Shown: positions 8,350 to 17,547, numbered from the stretch's first letter. The stretch: 64,000 nt of DNA from Bacteroidia bacterium (GCA_030429205.1 JAUICZ010000001.1:1726806-1790805), one strand, 5' to 3'. The notes: generated from the letters alone by a model not told the origin. Translations and numbers: made by a program.

Positions 8350-9243
8350 ATGAAGAAGCTAGTCATCGTATTAATAATCTTATTGCCTTTCGCAGGTTTT
8401 AGCCAACAGCAAGAAGTTGATAACGACTATACACCTGTAATTGATAAGCCTCTATTTGAAAAAGAAAAAGGCCCTGTTATTTTAATTGATGGAGGTCATC
8501 ATAATTTTCATAAACCTGATGGTAGGTTTGCTCCATTTGTAAAAGTAGCAGAGGCTGATGGCTTTCGTATAAAGATCAATATGAGCCAAATTGCGCCAAA
8601 GGACTTGAAGGGCGTAGAGATACTAGTAGTTGCCAACGCATTGAATGAGAAAAATATAGACAGTTGGAGGTTGCCCGTACACCAGGCTTTTACGGCTGAG
8701 GAAGTAGAAGTGATCAAGAGTTGGGTAAATGCCGGAGGTCGTCTTTTTTTAATAGCAGACCACATGCCCTTTGCAGGTGCTGTAGAAGAACTTGCAAAAG
8801 CTCTGGGGTATACTCTTTACAATGGCTTTGCAATGTCGGGGCCGGGTAAAAAGTACGATGTCTTCAGTTTTGAAAATGATATGCTGAAGCATGATAAGAT
8901 TACAGACATGGGAAAAGGTGTAGGTAAGGTTATTACTTATACAGGACACGCGTTTAAGATGCCGGAGGGTGCAACATCTGTACTTACTTTTGATTCTAAA
9001 TACAAAGTATTGATGCCCGAAGTCGCATGGCAATTCAGCCGTGATATGGAAATGCTCCCGGCCGACGGGTTGAGCCAATTGGCTTATAGCGATTATGGTA
9101 AAGGGAAAGTAATTGTATCAGGAGAAGCGGCGATGTTTACTGCCCAAAAAGTACCAGACGTAATAAAGTTTGGGCTAAATGCAGATATGCCTAACGATAA
9201 CCTTCAACTACTCTTGAATATCCTGCAGTGGTTAAGTAATTAA
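8350..9243 (+). CDS. Exported DUF4350-type protein
   Basis: 297 residues from the ATG at 8350, chosen because it gives a signal peptide (MKKLVIVLIILLPFAGFSQ) and lies after the promoter element. The mature part resembles DUF4350/glutamine-amidotransferase-like domains: PVILIDGGHHNF, then VEILVVANALN and WVNAGGRLFLIADHMPF. DUF4350 folds resemble class I glutamine amidotransferases without amidotransferase activity; the role is unknown. A periplasmic location is expected. Confidence 0.7.
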   Translation: MKKLVIVLIILLPFAGFSQQQEVDNDYTPVIDKPLFEKEKGPVILIDGGHHNFHKPDGRFAPFVKVAEADGFRIKINMSQIAPKDLKGVEILVVANALNEKNIDSWRLPVHQAFTAEEVEVIKSWVNAGGRLFLIADHMPFAGAVEELAKALGYTLYNGFAMSGPGKKYDVFSFENDMLKHDKITDMGKGVGKVITYTGHAFKMPEGATSVLTFDSKYKVLMPEVAWQFSRDMEMLPADGLSQLAYSDYGKGKVIVSGEAAMFTAQKVPDVIKFGLNADMPNDNLQLLLNILQWLSN

Positions 9244-9336
9244 AAATAGAGAGGGTAACAGTGTTTTTGCAGTACGTTTTATGCAGCAAAAAGTGGAATC
9301 GATCTGTTTTATTTATTTTGAGGAAAATTACCCGAA

Positions 9337-10680
9337 TTGAAGTACGTTGTTAAACCCAAAAGAGCTAAAGCCTGTAATACGACCCTGAAGTATTTGTTTT
9401 TATTTACTGCATTATTTTGTGTGGAACAGCTACATGCACAACAGTATAGCCTGAGCGATACAGGTGGTGCGGCCTATGCACAGGCGCTTAATAAATCTTA
9501 CACTGCAAGTAACGAGTTGTTTTTGGATGACTTGAAAGAAAAGATTGATGAACGCAGTTTGTGGAAGTATTGCCACGCCAGGTATAAGGAGCTTTTTAAA
9601 GCATTGAACGAAGAAATTAAAGACAGAAAAGCGGCAGAGATACCCGCTATATCAAAGCTAACGGATAGTATTCTACAAGAGATAAAAAGTAATAACCCGG
9701 ATGTGCCCAAAGACCTGCGGGTGATGTATATAAGAGATAACCACCCCAACGCATATACTATAGGTGACAATACGCTGTTCGTAAATGTGGGGTTGTATTA
9801 CTACATGCAGAGCGAAGATCAGGTAGCGGGGGTGTTGGCTCATGAAATAGGGCACTTAATGCTGGAGCATTCTTTGGGGGCTATGAAGCGCGGTTATGAA
9901 GGGGACAAAAAGTCTGCCGAAAATGTAAGGCAGATAAGAGAGGTAGAAGTAAAGAGGTCTGACAAAGCATTGGCAGTACTCAAAAAGTCGATATACAAAA
10001 ACAGTGCGCTAACCAGATTGCACGAGTTAGAGGCAGACTCTATGAGCTATGAGTTGCTAAGTAATACAAACTACAACCCTGCAGATTATGTACAGGCATT
10101 GCGAGTGATGGATGATAACGATACCATCAACTATGGAAACCTGAAGAAAGAAACATACAAACAGTTTTTTGATTTGCCAGAACAGGCGTTTAATGATGAG
10201 TGGCTGGCATCAGAAGACTTTTCTTCTTATAACTACAATGCCTATAAGTCGAAGTTTAATGAAGACTCTGTTTCATCTCACCCAAAGGCAGAGGAGCGTG
10301 TGGCATATTTAACAACAGTATTTCCTGATATAGAAAAGACGCCAATTGCAACTGCTGATGAGGGATATGGACAGGTACAGCAAGTGGCAAAAATGCAGCG
10401 AGTACCCAACCTATACTACAGCGAACAATATGGTGAAGCGGTGTATCTGTTATTGATCTTTCTGCAAGAAGACCCCGAACATGAGTTGTATAAAAAGTGG
10501 CTGGGTATAAATCTGCAAAAGATATACGAGGCCCGAAAAGATTATCAGCTTAATAAGTACCTGGACCGTGTGGCCCCGCAAGAGCAAACGGAAAGTTACA
10601 TCAGGTACCTGAACTTTATGTGGAACCTGAGCCTGAAAGAGCTGGAAGCAATGGCTGTTTATTATAACCCCAAAGGGTAG
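9337..10680 (+). CDS. Exported M48-family metalloprotease
   Basis: 447 residues. Translation must start at the TTG at 9337: an in-frame stop lies just upstream (9319) and only this start retains the signal peptide (ending HAQQ, about residue 36). The peptidase M48 (Ste24/BepA-like) zinc motif is H169-E-I-G-H173, with the third ligand in LHELEADSMSY. The C-terminal 200 residues are helical and could be TPR-like. BepA/LoiP-type relatives perform quality control of outer-membrane proteins in the periplasm; that role is inferred. It converges with the next gene with only 3 bases between stops. Confidence 0.85.
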   Translation: MKYVVKPKRAKACNTTLKYLFLFTALFCVEQLHAQQYSLSDTGGAAYAQALNKSYTASNELFLDDLKEKIDERSLWKYCHARYKELFKALNEEIKDRKAAEIPAISKLTDSILQEIKSNNPDVPKDLRVMYIRDNHPNAYTIGDNTLFVNVGLYYYMQSEDQVAGVLAHEIGHLMLEHSLGAMKRGYEGDKKSAENVRQIREVEVKRSDKALAVLKKSIYKNSALTRLHELEADSMSYELLSNTNYNPADYVQALRVMDDNDTINYGNLKKETYKQFFDLPEQAFNDEWLASEDFSSYNYNAYKSKFNEDSVSSHPKAEERVAYLTTVFPDIEKTPIATADEGYGQVQQVAKMQRVPNLYYSEQYGEAVYLLLIFLQEDPEHELYKKWLGINLQKIYEARKDYQLNKYLDRVAPQEQTESYIRYLNFMWNLSLKELEAMAVYYNPKG

Positions 10681-10683
10681 TTG

Positions 10684-12246
10684 CTAATAGTTTAAACGCT
10701 CCAGCCTTACTTGGTTGTACTTGGCTTTCTTATTAAACTCATGCAATAATATGTAACCCTCTTTTGCGATGTACGGAAATATGACGTAGTCTTCTTTCGC
10801 AGAGATAGGTATCATATCCTGATTGAACTTGCCATCTATAAAGGTGTTGATGAAGAGGTTCCAGTTTTTGTCTTTGGTTTCATCGTCTTTTTGATAGTCG
10901 CGGTAGAAAAATACCAGGTCGTTACCATCGTTCAGGCTTTGAGAAAACAAATAGTCGGTATTTAAGTATTTTGATTTTTCTTTTTCCAGCACAGATACTT
11001 TTTTGATGTTGAAATCTTTATCTGTACTCACCAATACCATATCGGTGGTTTTTGATGCAGTGTATTGAGAGGCTGGTTTGTACTTCTCGTACAGCATGCT
11101 AATGCTACCGTCTTTCATGAAAAATATATCTCGAGGGTCTAAGAAGTATCCGTTTTCTACAATGCCTCTGGCTTTAATATTGGGGATGAACTGCTTAAAG
11201 TCTTTTTTGTAGGTTAAGATCTTTAGCTCTGTACTGAAGGTTTTTTTATCAATGAGCAGCCTGGTGATGCCCTTGTTGTACATGCCTAATGTTAGTCTGC
11301 CTATAAATACTATTTTATCATCAAATTCTTTACTGTTATCCAACATGCCGTAGGCGTAGGTGGCATAGTCTGTAATGAGTGGTAGCACTTCTTCGGGGTC
11401 TTCAATCTTCTTTTTGTGTACCTGCTCTCCGGTTTTCATGTCCAGCACCAGCAGGTAGTAGTTGTCTTTATTAGGTGTTGAAGTTACTGTGCCGTACTCG
11501 CCCAGTACCATTTCGTATTCATTGAACAGGCCGTAATAATGATCGTCGTCTTTACCTAAAAAGTATAGCGACTCACGATTTTTTGTACTGCTGTCTTTAT
11601 TGAATTCGAATTTCCAAACCAGCTCTTTATCTTCTGTGTAGCGCATTAAACTATTGTTGCGCATATACATACCATGATCATCGTACTCTGTTACAAAGTA
11701 GCCGCCTTGCTTTAGTTCAGACACGTGGGCAACGTAGTTAAAGCCGCTTTTCCTTTTCTCTACTCGTCTTTCTTTACGTATGGTTTTCCATAGCTCTTTA
11801 TCTGTCTCCTCTTTAAAAGTGCCATGATCGTATTCGTAAAAAACTTTCTTTTTAATGGTGTTGTCTTTCAGATTGATCTCCATTGCCGAAGGGCTGAACA
11901 TCTCTTTACCCTTCAGGTAGGTATGGTCGTAGCCGCTTGGTGCTAAAATTATTGAGCCGTCGAAACTGATGTAACCATAATAATCTGCGGCAGTGATATC
12001 CCCATCAAAAGTGTTGTTGGCAAAAGGGTTTAAGTTTTTATCCAATATTACATATTCAAACTTCTTTGTCTTCTCTCCGCTTTTGCCATAGTCGTACATA
12101 GAGATGTAGCCAAACAAATCGCCATCTTCGTTGAACAGGGCATTCATTCCCAGAAAATCTCCCTGAGCCAGGGCAATAAGGTCTCTGGTTTGTGCAGAGG
12201 CATTCAAACAAAGGGTTAGCAGTAGGGGTATGATAATCTTCTTCAT
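10684..12246 (-). CDS. Secreted protein of unknown function, possible beta-propeller
   Basis: 520 residues with a clear signal peptide (MKKIIIPLLLTLCLNASAQ). The mature protein is rich in Y, D and K and contains repeated strand-turn units (for example GYISFDGSIILAPSGYDH, GGYFVTEYDDHGMY, DHYYGLFNEYEMVLGEYG), as expected of a beta-propeller-like protein. There is no T9SS domain, lipobox or catalytic motif. I do not recognise the family. The gene stands alone and converges with the M48 gene. Confidence 0.65.
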   Translation of the reverse strand: MKKIIIPLLLTLCLNASAQTRDLIALAQGDFLGMNALFNEDGDLFGYISMYDYGKSGEKTKKFEYVILDKNLNPFANNTFDGDITAADYYGYISFDGSIILAPSGYDHTYLKGKEMFSPSAMEINLKDNTIKKKVFYEYDHGTFKEETDKELWKTIRKERRVEKRKSGFNYVAHVSELKQGGYFVTEYDDHGMYMRNNSLMRYTEDKELVWKFEFNKDSSTKNRESLYFLGKDDDHYYGLFNEYEMVLGEYGTVTSTPNKDNYYLLVLDMKTGEQVHKKKIEDPEEVLPLITDYATYAYGMLDNSKEFDDKIVFIGRLTLGMYNKGITRLLIDKKTFSTELKILTYKKDFKQFIPNIKARGIVENGYFLDPRDIFFMKDGSISMLYEKYKPASQYTASKTTDMVLVSTDKDFNIKKVSVLEKEKSKYLNTDYLFSQSLNDGNDLVFFYRDYQKDDETKDKNWNLFINTFIDGKFNQDMIPISAKEDYVIFPYIAKEGYILLHEFNKKAKYNQVRLERLNY

Positions 12247-12285
12247 ATAGAATTTATGGGCTTTATTGTTGCGCTAAAATAATAA

Positions 12286-12305
12286 AGCCCTGCAATTGCA
12301 GGGCT
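12286..12305 (-). terminator. Terminator downstream of the Crp/Fnr gene
   Basis: The perfect 20-base palindrome AGCCCTGCAATTGCAGGGCT is followed on the minus strand by TTATTATTTT. It ends transcripts from the regulator gene at 12460-13032 or from the short ORF between them. Confidence 0.75.
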
Positions 12306-12334
12306 CCGATCTCTAAAAATCAGTAATTATTCTA

Positions 12335-12415
12335 TTAATACCTTGCTCCGATAGTCGCGTCTGGTACATGTGTTTTATATAAATCCGAAATACTATGGTG
12401 GGTTATGATGTCCAT
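12335..12415 (-). CDS. Possible 26-residue small protein
   Basis: A short ORF in the 150-base gap between the regulator stop and its terminator: M-DIITHHSISDLYKTH and on to GARY, then TAA. It has a plausible mix of hydrophilic and aromatic residues but no recognised family and no Shine-Dalgarno sequence. The only support is its position inside the transcript. It could equally be chance. Confidence 0.25.
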   Translation of the reverse strand: MDIITHHSISDLYKTHVPDATIGARY

Positions 12416-12459
12416 GTGTTAACTAAGATATTTCACCTTTGGGTTGTAATAACATAATA

Positions 12460-13032
12460 CTAATGCTCATCTTTTGTCTTCAATAATTCTCCGCGTACCT
12501 TACTGAGTGCTTCGGGGGTTACGCCCAGGTAGGATGCGATCATCTTTTGTGGTACACGCTGTACTATCTCGGGGTAGGTTTCCAGAAAGTCAATATAACG
12601 ATCTTGCAGTGTGGCACTCATTAGCATGATGATCCTTTTTTGCAGTACAGCAATTCTGTTGTTCAGCTTTTGTAGTGCGAGTGGTGTCGACGCGACAAAT
12701 ACGTTGATGAGTTCACTGTCCAGTATCTCTACTTCTGAGTCTTCAATAGCATCTATGTATAGCTGTGCGGAATTTCTATTGGCAACGGTATCAATGTCTG
12801 ATATGAACCAACCTTCCGGGGCAAACATAATGATGTGCTCTTTATCTTTCTCGTCTATAGCATAGCTTCTTAAACAACCACTTTTTACAAAGTATGCCTT
12901 GCTGTTCTTATCTCCCTTTCGCAGCAGTATATGCCCTTTGGGTACTTTTCGTGTTACCATTTTGCGCTTCAGGTCGTCAATGGTTTCTTGCGGCACATCT
13001 TCTTCTGCTATAAGACTCAGGAACGAATGCAT
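12460..13032 (-). CDS. Crp/Fnr-family transcription regulator
   Basis: 190 residues. A cNMP-binding-type beta roll (about residues 20-115, KVPKGHILLRKGDKNSKAYFVKSGCLRSYAI split around the usual glycine turns) is followed by a helix (LNNRIAVLQKRIIMLMS) and a C-terminal helix-turn-helix region with MIASYLGVTPEALSKVR. This is the short Crp/Fnr type very common in Bacteroidota. It is divergent from an NmrA-like reductase gene over a 107-base gap, a layout typical of local control of the reductase. Confidence 0.85.
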   Translation of the reverse strand: MHSFLSLIAEEDVPQETIDDLKRKMVTRKVPKGHILLRKGDKNSKAYFVKSGCLRSYAIDEKDKEHIIMFAPEGWFISDIDTVANRNSAQLYIDAIEDSEVEILDSELINVFVASTPLALQKLNNRIAVLQKRIIMLMSATLQDRYIDFLETYPEIVQRVPQKMIASYLGVTPEALSKVRGELLKTKDEH

Positions 13033-13064
13033 TTAACAATTTTACAACTAAAGTTAATCTATTT

Positions 13065-13080
13065 CTTAATCTACATTAAG
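13065..13080. promoter_or_regulatory. Candidate operator in divergent region
   Basis: CTTAAT-CTAC-ATTAAG, a perfect 6-base inverted repeat, lies in the 107-base gap between the Crp/Fnr gene and the divergent reductase gene. It is a candidate binding site; no consensus -7 element is visible on either strand here. Confidence 0.35.
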
Positions 13081-13139
13081 TGGGCATAGCCAATACCTGC
13101 TGAAATTTGCATCAGATAACAATAATAAAATTATAGAAT

Positions 13140-14012
13140 ATGGAAATTTTAGTAACCGGTGCAACGGGAAACTTAGGAGGTGCAACCATCAAAGCGTTGT
13201 TAAATAAAGGCGTTGATAAAAGCAGTATTGGCGCATTGGTAAGAGACGAGTCTAAAGCACACGAGTTGAAAGAGTTAGGCGTGACTATTGTAAAAGGAGA
13301 TTATAACGATTACGATTCTCTGGTAAATGCCTTTAAAGGAGTGAACAAGCTATTCTTCATCTCTAGTAGCGAAGTAGAGACACGCCAAGAACAACACATG
13401 ACCGTAGTGAAAGCGGCTAAAGAAGCGGCAGTTAATTACATTTTGTACACCAGTATACAGCGCAAGACAGATAAGGAAGATTCTCCTTTAGACTTTGTGT
13501 TAGACTCTCACATGACTACAGAAGAGGCGATCAAAGAGACGGGCATCACATACACCTTTATGCGTAACAACCTGTACTTAGATTTCTTGCCGTGGTTCTT
13601 AGGAGACAAGGTATTGGAAACAGGTGTGTATCTACCGGCTGGCGAAGGTAAAGTAGGCTTTATGCTACGTGCAGAGATGGGCGAGATAGCAGCCAACCTG
13701 CTTACTACTGATGGGCACGATAACAAAGCATACAATATATCTGGTACAGAGGAAGTATCGTTTGGTGAAGTAGCAGCGATGTTAACTGAAATTACTGGTA
13801 AAGAAATAGCATACGTTAGCCCGACATACGATGAGTTTATGGAGACAATGGACAAAGCTGGTGTACCTAAGCTATTTGCCATCATGTTTGGTGGTTTTGC
13901 ACAAGGTGCGGCGCAAGGCGAATTGGAAAGTGGTAACACCGACGCAGAAAGACTATTGGGTAGAAAGCCAACTGCGGTAAAAGATTTTGTAAAGCAAGTA
14001 TACGCTCAGTAA
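13140..14012 (+). CDS. NmrA-like/SDR-type NAD(P)-binding oxidoreductase
   Basis: 290-residue cytoplasmic protein. The N-terminal Rossmann motif is GATGNLGGAT (residues about 7-16); LVRDESKA and KGDYNDYDSL mark the nucleotide-binding half, and ILYTSIQRK replaces the classical SDR catalytic Tyr-Lys region. This arrangement matches the atypical SDRs of the NmrA/QOR2 type, which bind NAD(P) and may reduce quinones or act as redox sensors. A Crp/Fnr regulator is transcribed divergently. The substrate is unknown. Confidence 0.8.
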   Translation: MEILVTGATGNLGGATIKALLNKGVDKSSIGALVRDESKAHELKELGVTIVKGDYNDYDSLVNAFKGVNKLFFISSSEVETRQEQHMTVVKAAKEAAVNYILYTSIQRKTDKEDSPLDFVLDSHMTTEEAIKETGITYTFMRNNLYLDFLPWFLGDKVLETGVYLPAGEGKVGFMLRAEMGEIAANLLTTDGHDNKAYNISGTEEVSFGEVAAMLTEITGKEIAYVSPTYDEFMETMDKAGVPKLFAIMFGGFAQGAAQGELESGNTDAERLLGRKPTAVKDFVKQVYAQ

Positions 14013-14064
14013 TAAATACGTTTCAGACAGATAGTACAGAGTACGCTAAACAATCAAGTAAAAG

Positions 14065-14083
14065 GCCTCACGTTTTGTGGGGC
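14065..14083 (+). terminator. Terminator of the NmrA-like gene
   Basis: GCCTCAC and GTGGGGC arms (one wobble pair) with a 5-base loop, followed by TTTTGTT, 52 bases after the stop at 14012. Confidence 0.75.
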
Positions 14084-14229
14084 TTTTGTTAAGCAATTAT
14101 ATGAGCAAAGCTTGTTGCTGAATTAACATGAAGGAAAAAAGATGAAGAGTATATTTAGGGTGTAATCTGGTGCTTTTGCAGATAAAATCGTTACTTTTTG
14201 CGTAGAAAACTTTTATCACACTTTAATAT

Positions 14230-14583
14230 ATGAACATGAGGAAGGCTGTAGTTTTTTTCCTAAGCGTGCTGCTAATAGTTGGGTGCTCTCCGAGCAAGAA
14301 GGAGTTGTTTAAAGAAACAGACTATTTTGTAGAGTCTTTAGAAACTACCTATAAAAGATATGCTATTTTAGGTGGATCTGACCATCAGAAGCTTACTGAA
14401 GATGGATTGTACCAAATAACACCAATAGGCCGCATGGTTAATGTAAAGATCATGAAAGTAGTAAGCAGGGAGGAGTATGAAGATTTGAGGGATGATCTGG
14501 AAAGCCATTATAAGAATGATAGCAGGGTTAATAGTGTGTACATTAATAATGGCGGCACTATTATGATAGATTGCAGGAACTAA
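14230..14583 (+). CDS. Small lipoprotein of unknown function
   Basis: 117 residues. Lipoprotein signal with lipobox IVGC (Cys about 19), then a charged, mixed alpha/beta domain (LFKETDYFVESLETTYKRY, MVNVKIMKVVSREEYEDL). No known family is recognised. It may start at the first ATG or two codons later. It ends 27 bases before the convergent MarR gene. Confidence 0.65.
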   Translation: MNMRKAVVFFLSVLLIVGCSPSKKELFKETDYFVESLETTYKRYAILGGSDHQKLTEDGLYQITPIGRMVNVKIMKVVSREEYEDLRDDLESHYKNDSRVNSVYINNGGTIMIDCRN

Positions 14584-14610
14584 TGAATATGTACTACTAG
14601 CTTTATTCTG

Positions 14611-15072
14611 TTACTTTTTCATGCTATCACTTAACAACCCAACCAGCTTTTTTAATGTGGTTTGAAATTGGAGTATCTCCTTTTCAGTAATGCTTTCATC
14701 ATTGAAGTTGGCTATAAGCTGTTCGGGAATGTTCACTGCGCGGCGCTTTAGTGCATTGCCCTCTTTGGTTAATGATATTAATACTTTACGCTCATCTTCT
14801 GCCGCACGTTGTCTGGTTACCAGTCCTTTTTGTTCCAACCGTTTAAGAAGTGGTGTAAGCGTATTTGATTCCAGAAAAAGCCGACTGCCGATTTCATTTA
14901 CGGTCAGCTCCTCTTCTTGCCAAAGCACCATTAGTACCAGGTATTGCGGATAAGTAATATCCAGCGCATTGAGTAATGGCTCGTAAATTTTGGTGGTTAA
15001 CCTAGATGCTGCATATAGAGGAAAGCAAAGCTGCTTTTCTAGGTATAGTGATGAATAGTCCTTTTTCGTCAT
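14611..15072 (-). CDS. OhrR-like MarR-family regulator
   Basis: 153 residues with the MarR winged helix ([20 protein letters not shown], wing [10 protein letters not shown]). Near the N-terminus [10 protein letters not shown] places a cysteine (C16) where OhrR proteins carry their peroxide-sensing Cys, so this is probably a one-Cys organic-hydroperoxide sensor; that is a family-based inference. Its ATG overlaps the stop of the upstream glutathione peroxidase fusion (ATGA), so regulator and peroxidase are translated together. This fits autoregulated peroxide defence. Confidence 0.85.
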   Translation of the reverse strand: MTKKDYSSLYLEKQLCFPLYAASRLTTKIYEPLLNALDITYPQYLVLMVLWQEEELTVNEIGSRLFLESNTLTPLLKRLEQKGLVTRQRAAEDERKVLISLTKEGNALKRRAVNIPEQLIANFNDESITEKEILQFQTTLKKLVGLLSDSMKK

Positions 15073-16007
15073 AGCATATTTTTGATAAACCCTTCAATGC
15101 TTTCCGGCTTAGTGGTAGGTGAAAATCTGCGAACAGGCTTACCGTTTTTATCCACGACGAACTTAGTGAAATTCCATTTTATATTATCATTCAGCAACCC
15201 GCCCAGGTTTGCTTTCAGGTATTGGAATATCGGGTGCGCATCGGCGCCATTTACATCTATTTTGCTGAACATCGGAAAGCTTACACCATAGTTTACCTGG
15301 CAAAATTCTTGTATTTCTTCTGAGCTGCCAGCCTCTTGATTGGCAAATTGATTACAAGGGAAGCCTAGCACCACAAGCCCCATGTCTTTATATGTTTTGT
15401 ACAATTTCTCCAGCCCTTCGTATTGTGGCGTTAGCCCGCATTTGCTGGCCGTGTTTACAACAAGTATAGTTTTGCCTTTAAACTCATTCATAGATATAGT
15501 GTCTCCGGAAAGTGTCTTTGCAGACAAGTCGTAAAAGCTAGCGGCAACCTTATCTCTTTTCTTTTTGAAAAAGGCTTTGAGTGCACCAGTAGACCAGAGT
15601 GCCCACAGTATCAGTACGGGTTGAAAGAATAATCTGATCAGTCGTTTTTGGTCCGTATCTAATCCAAAGCCGTCAATGCCGTTAGTGTATTGTGATATAT
15701 TGCCGGGGAAGATGAGGACGTAGAAAATGGCTAATGCTATGCCCACTTTAGTTTTATGCTTCATCAGAAAGATCATAGACAAGCCGAATACGATTTCTAC
15801 AATACCAGATGAGAGCACAACAAAATCCATGAAGGCAGGGTTGCTTGGCAACCATCGGGGCACTTGAGCCAGAAACTCTGTACGTTGAAAAGTAAGGTGT
15901 CCGATGCCTGCAAAAGTCATCATCACACCTAGTAGCACACGCATGATATTCTGTAAACGGGATGTTTTCATTTCGCTTCTGTTTTTTGCTTGATTGATAC
16001 TGTACAT
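15069..16007 (-). CDS. DoxX-like membrane domain fused to glutathione peroxidase
   Basis: 312 residues. Residues about 15-145 hold four hydrophobic segments of DoxX/DoxD type ([18 protein letters not shown] onward). Residues about 156-312 are a complete glutathione peroxidase of the Cys, thioredoxin-dependent kind: C190 (ASKCGLT), Q220 (FPCNQF), W278-N279 (KWNFTKF) and probable resolving C236 (EFCQVNYGV). The domain would therefore be membrane-tethered. It reduces hydroperoxides in the family; the DoxX part may link it to quinones or the membrane (inference). The first ATG is used here; M13 is an alternative. It is the first gene of an operon with the OhrR-like regulator. Confidence 0.85.
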   Translation of the reverse strand: MYSINQAKNRSEMKTSRLQNIMRVLLGVMMTFAGIGHLTFQRTEFLAQVPRWLPSNPAFMDFVVLSSGIVEIVFGLSMIFLMKHKTKVGIALAIFYVLIFPGNISQYTNGIDGFGLDTDQKRLIRLFFQPVLILWALWSTGALKAFFKKKRDKVAASFYDLSAKTLSGDTISMNEFKGKTILVVNTASKCGLTPQYEGLEKLYKTYKDMGLVVLGFPCNQFANQEAGSSEEIQEFCQVNYGVSFPMFSKIDVNGADAHPIFQYLKANLGGLLNDNIKWNFTKFVVDKNGKPVRRFSPTTKPESIEGFIKNML

Positions 16008-16030
16008 TATTTAAAATCACGTAAGATTAA

Positions 16031-16075
16031 ATCGTGCACGATGCAAATATAGGATTGAATATTTAGATGACCAAA
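16031..16075 (-). promoter_or_regulatory. Promoter with palindromic operator for the peroxidase operon
   Basis: Reading the minus strand: TTTG at 16072-16075, a 20-base spacer, TATATTTG at 16044-16051, then the perfect palindrome ATCGTGCACGAT at 16031-16042 where transcription should start. A second imperfect palindrome (9 of 12 positions) follows at 16009-16032. The arrangement suits repression by the co-encoded OhrR-like protein. Confidence 0.55.
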
Positions 16076-16163
16076 AAATAGAGAAGATGACTGTTGAGAG
16101 GGTAGAGTAATGTTTTTCCTTTAATTTTGGCTGCTTTGGTCATGTACAAAGCGAATAGTTAAT

Positions 16164-16973
16164 ATGTCATTATATACAGCATCCATCAACTCGGGCAGCA
16201 ACGGTAACTGTTACTACATTAGTAACGGGCAAGATGCCGTGCTGGTAGATGCAGGGCTATCGTGCAGAGAGACCGAGCTGCGAATGACTAAAATGGGGCT
16301 GAATGTTGCGAAGGTGAGAGGCATATTTATTACACACGAGCACAGAGATCATACAAAGGGGGCGCAGCTACTATCAAGAAAATATAACATACCCGTATAT
16401 CTGAATCATAAAACACACTATGCAAGCCACCTGAAGTTTAAGCCGGAGCTATACCGCCGTATTACAGACGAAGAGGTAATAGAAATAAACGGTATTACAG
16501 TAACAGGTTTCAGCAAGTTGCACGATGCAGTTGACCCTTGCAGCTTTATAGTAAGCTATGCAGGTGTTACTGTTGGCGTGTTTACAGATATTGGCGCCGT
16601 ATGCGATAATATGCGCCGCTACATGCCGCAATGCCATGCGGCCTATCTGGAGGCGAACTACGATGAAGAAATGCTGGAGAATGGCAGGTATCCGCCAATA
16701 CTTAAAAATCGCATTCGCGGTGGTTTGGGACACTTGTCTAATAAAGAGGCGCTCGATTTCTTTTTATCGCATAAGCACGAGTATATGACACATCTTTTCC
16801 TGTCTCACCTGTCTGCCGATAACAACAACCCCGATGTTGCTTTAGAGCTCTTTAAGAAACATGCTAACGGCGTGCAGGTGTATGTAGCATCTCGCCAAGA
16901 GGGTAGTGAGGTGTTCCACATTACAACAGATGATGCAGTGGATAAGCCATTGAAGCAGGCTAGTTTGTTTTGA
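16164..16973 (+). CDS. MBL-fold metallo-hydrolase (YycJ/WalJ-like)
   Basis: 269-residue cytoplasmic metallo-beta-lactamase-fold protein. The zinc motif is H58-E-H-R-D-H63 (THEHRDHTKG), and the opening ASINSGSNGNCYYI with LVDAG is the signature of the YycJ/WalJ branch. Further ligands are likely in KLHDAVDP, FTDIG and HLFLSHLS. Relatives are linked to DNA processing and cell-wall signalling, but the substrate is not settled. A -7-like TAATTTTG at 16122-16129 precedes the gene. Confidence 0.85.
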   Translation: MSLYTASINSGSNGNCYYISNGQDAVLVDAGLSCRETELRMTKMGLNVAKVRGIFITHEHRDHTKGAQLLSRKYNIPVYLNHKTHYASHLKFKPELYRRITDEEVIEINGITVTGFSKLHDAVDPCSFIVSYAGVTVGVFTDIGAVCDNMRRYMPQCHAAYLEANYDEEMLENGRYPPILKNRIRGGLGHLSNKEALDFFLSHKHEYMTHLFLSHLSADNNNPDVALELFKKHANGVQVYVASRQEGSEVFHITTDDAVDKPLKQASLF

Positions 16974-17038
16974 TTAATATTGGATAAAGACCTGTAACTA
17001 ATGTTGTAAAGTAAGCTAAGCCTTTTTAGGAAGTATTA

Positions 17039-17545
17039 TTATATAAATGGTCTAATATCAAAAGGTGTATTGTCTTCAGGAAAGTCTTTTATTGCTTGTA
17101 ATGCGTCTATTTTATATTCAGATATTTTTTGGCTGCCAAGGTCCCCTAATCTTTCTCCATTTCTTATAAGTATGGTTTTGTCATAAATTGGATTAGCAAT
17201 AAGTTGAAAGGTATAATCTTCTTTATTATCAATGTTTATTCGATCGTAAGAATAAAAGCCTCTTTTTGCCATAAGTTCAAAAAAAGCTGTGTATTCTTCA
17301 AGGGTGTTTAGGTTATCTCTTTGTATGTCATCAGAGACTTTGTATTTATATATTCTTCTAAAAGAAAGTGCAAGCCTAAAGTTTTCTTGAAGTGTTGCGG
17401 GTTGCAAGTCGCTTAATGAGTTTATTAACTCCATACCAGCAGTGGCAATATGGATGATTTTCCTACTGTCATATAGAAAGATATCTAAATCTCCATTATT
17501 GTAACTACTATTCCAGTAGTTATCATTTCCGTTCATAAAAAACAT
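17039..17545 (-). CDS. Unknown protein, candidate immunity partner of deaminase-like toxin
   Basis: 168 residues, no signal peptide, acidic, mixed alpha/beta, with many I, Y, N and D. I do not recognise the family. It starts 2 bases after the stop of the 119-residue deaminase-like gene and has the same AT-rich character as that gene. In polymorphic toxin loci the cognate immunity gene lies directly downstream of the toxin, which is the basis for the suggestion. M1 or M4 may be the start. Confidence 0.5.
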   Translation of the reverse strand: MFFMNGNDNYWNSSYNNGDLDIFLYDSRKIIHIATAGMELINSLSDLQPATLQENFRLALSFRRIYKYKVSDDIQRDNLNTLEEYTAFFELMAKRGFYSYDRINIDNKEDYTFQLIANPIYDKTILIRNGERLGDLGSQKISEYKIDALQAIKDFPEDNTPFDIRPFI

Positions 17546-17547
17546 TA

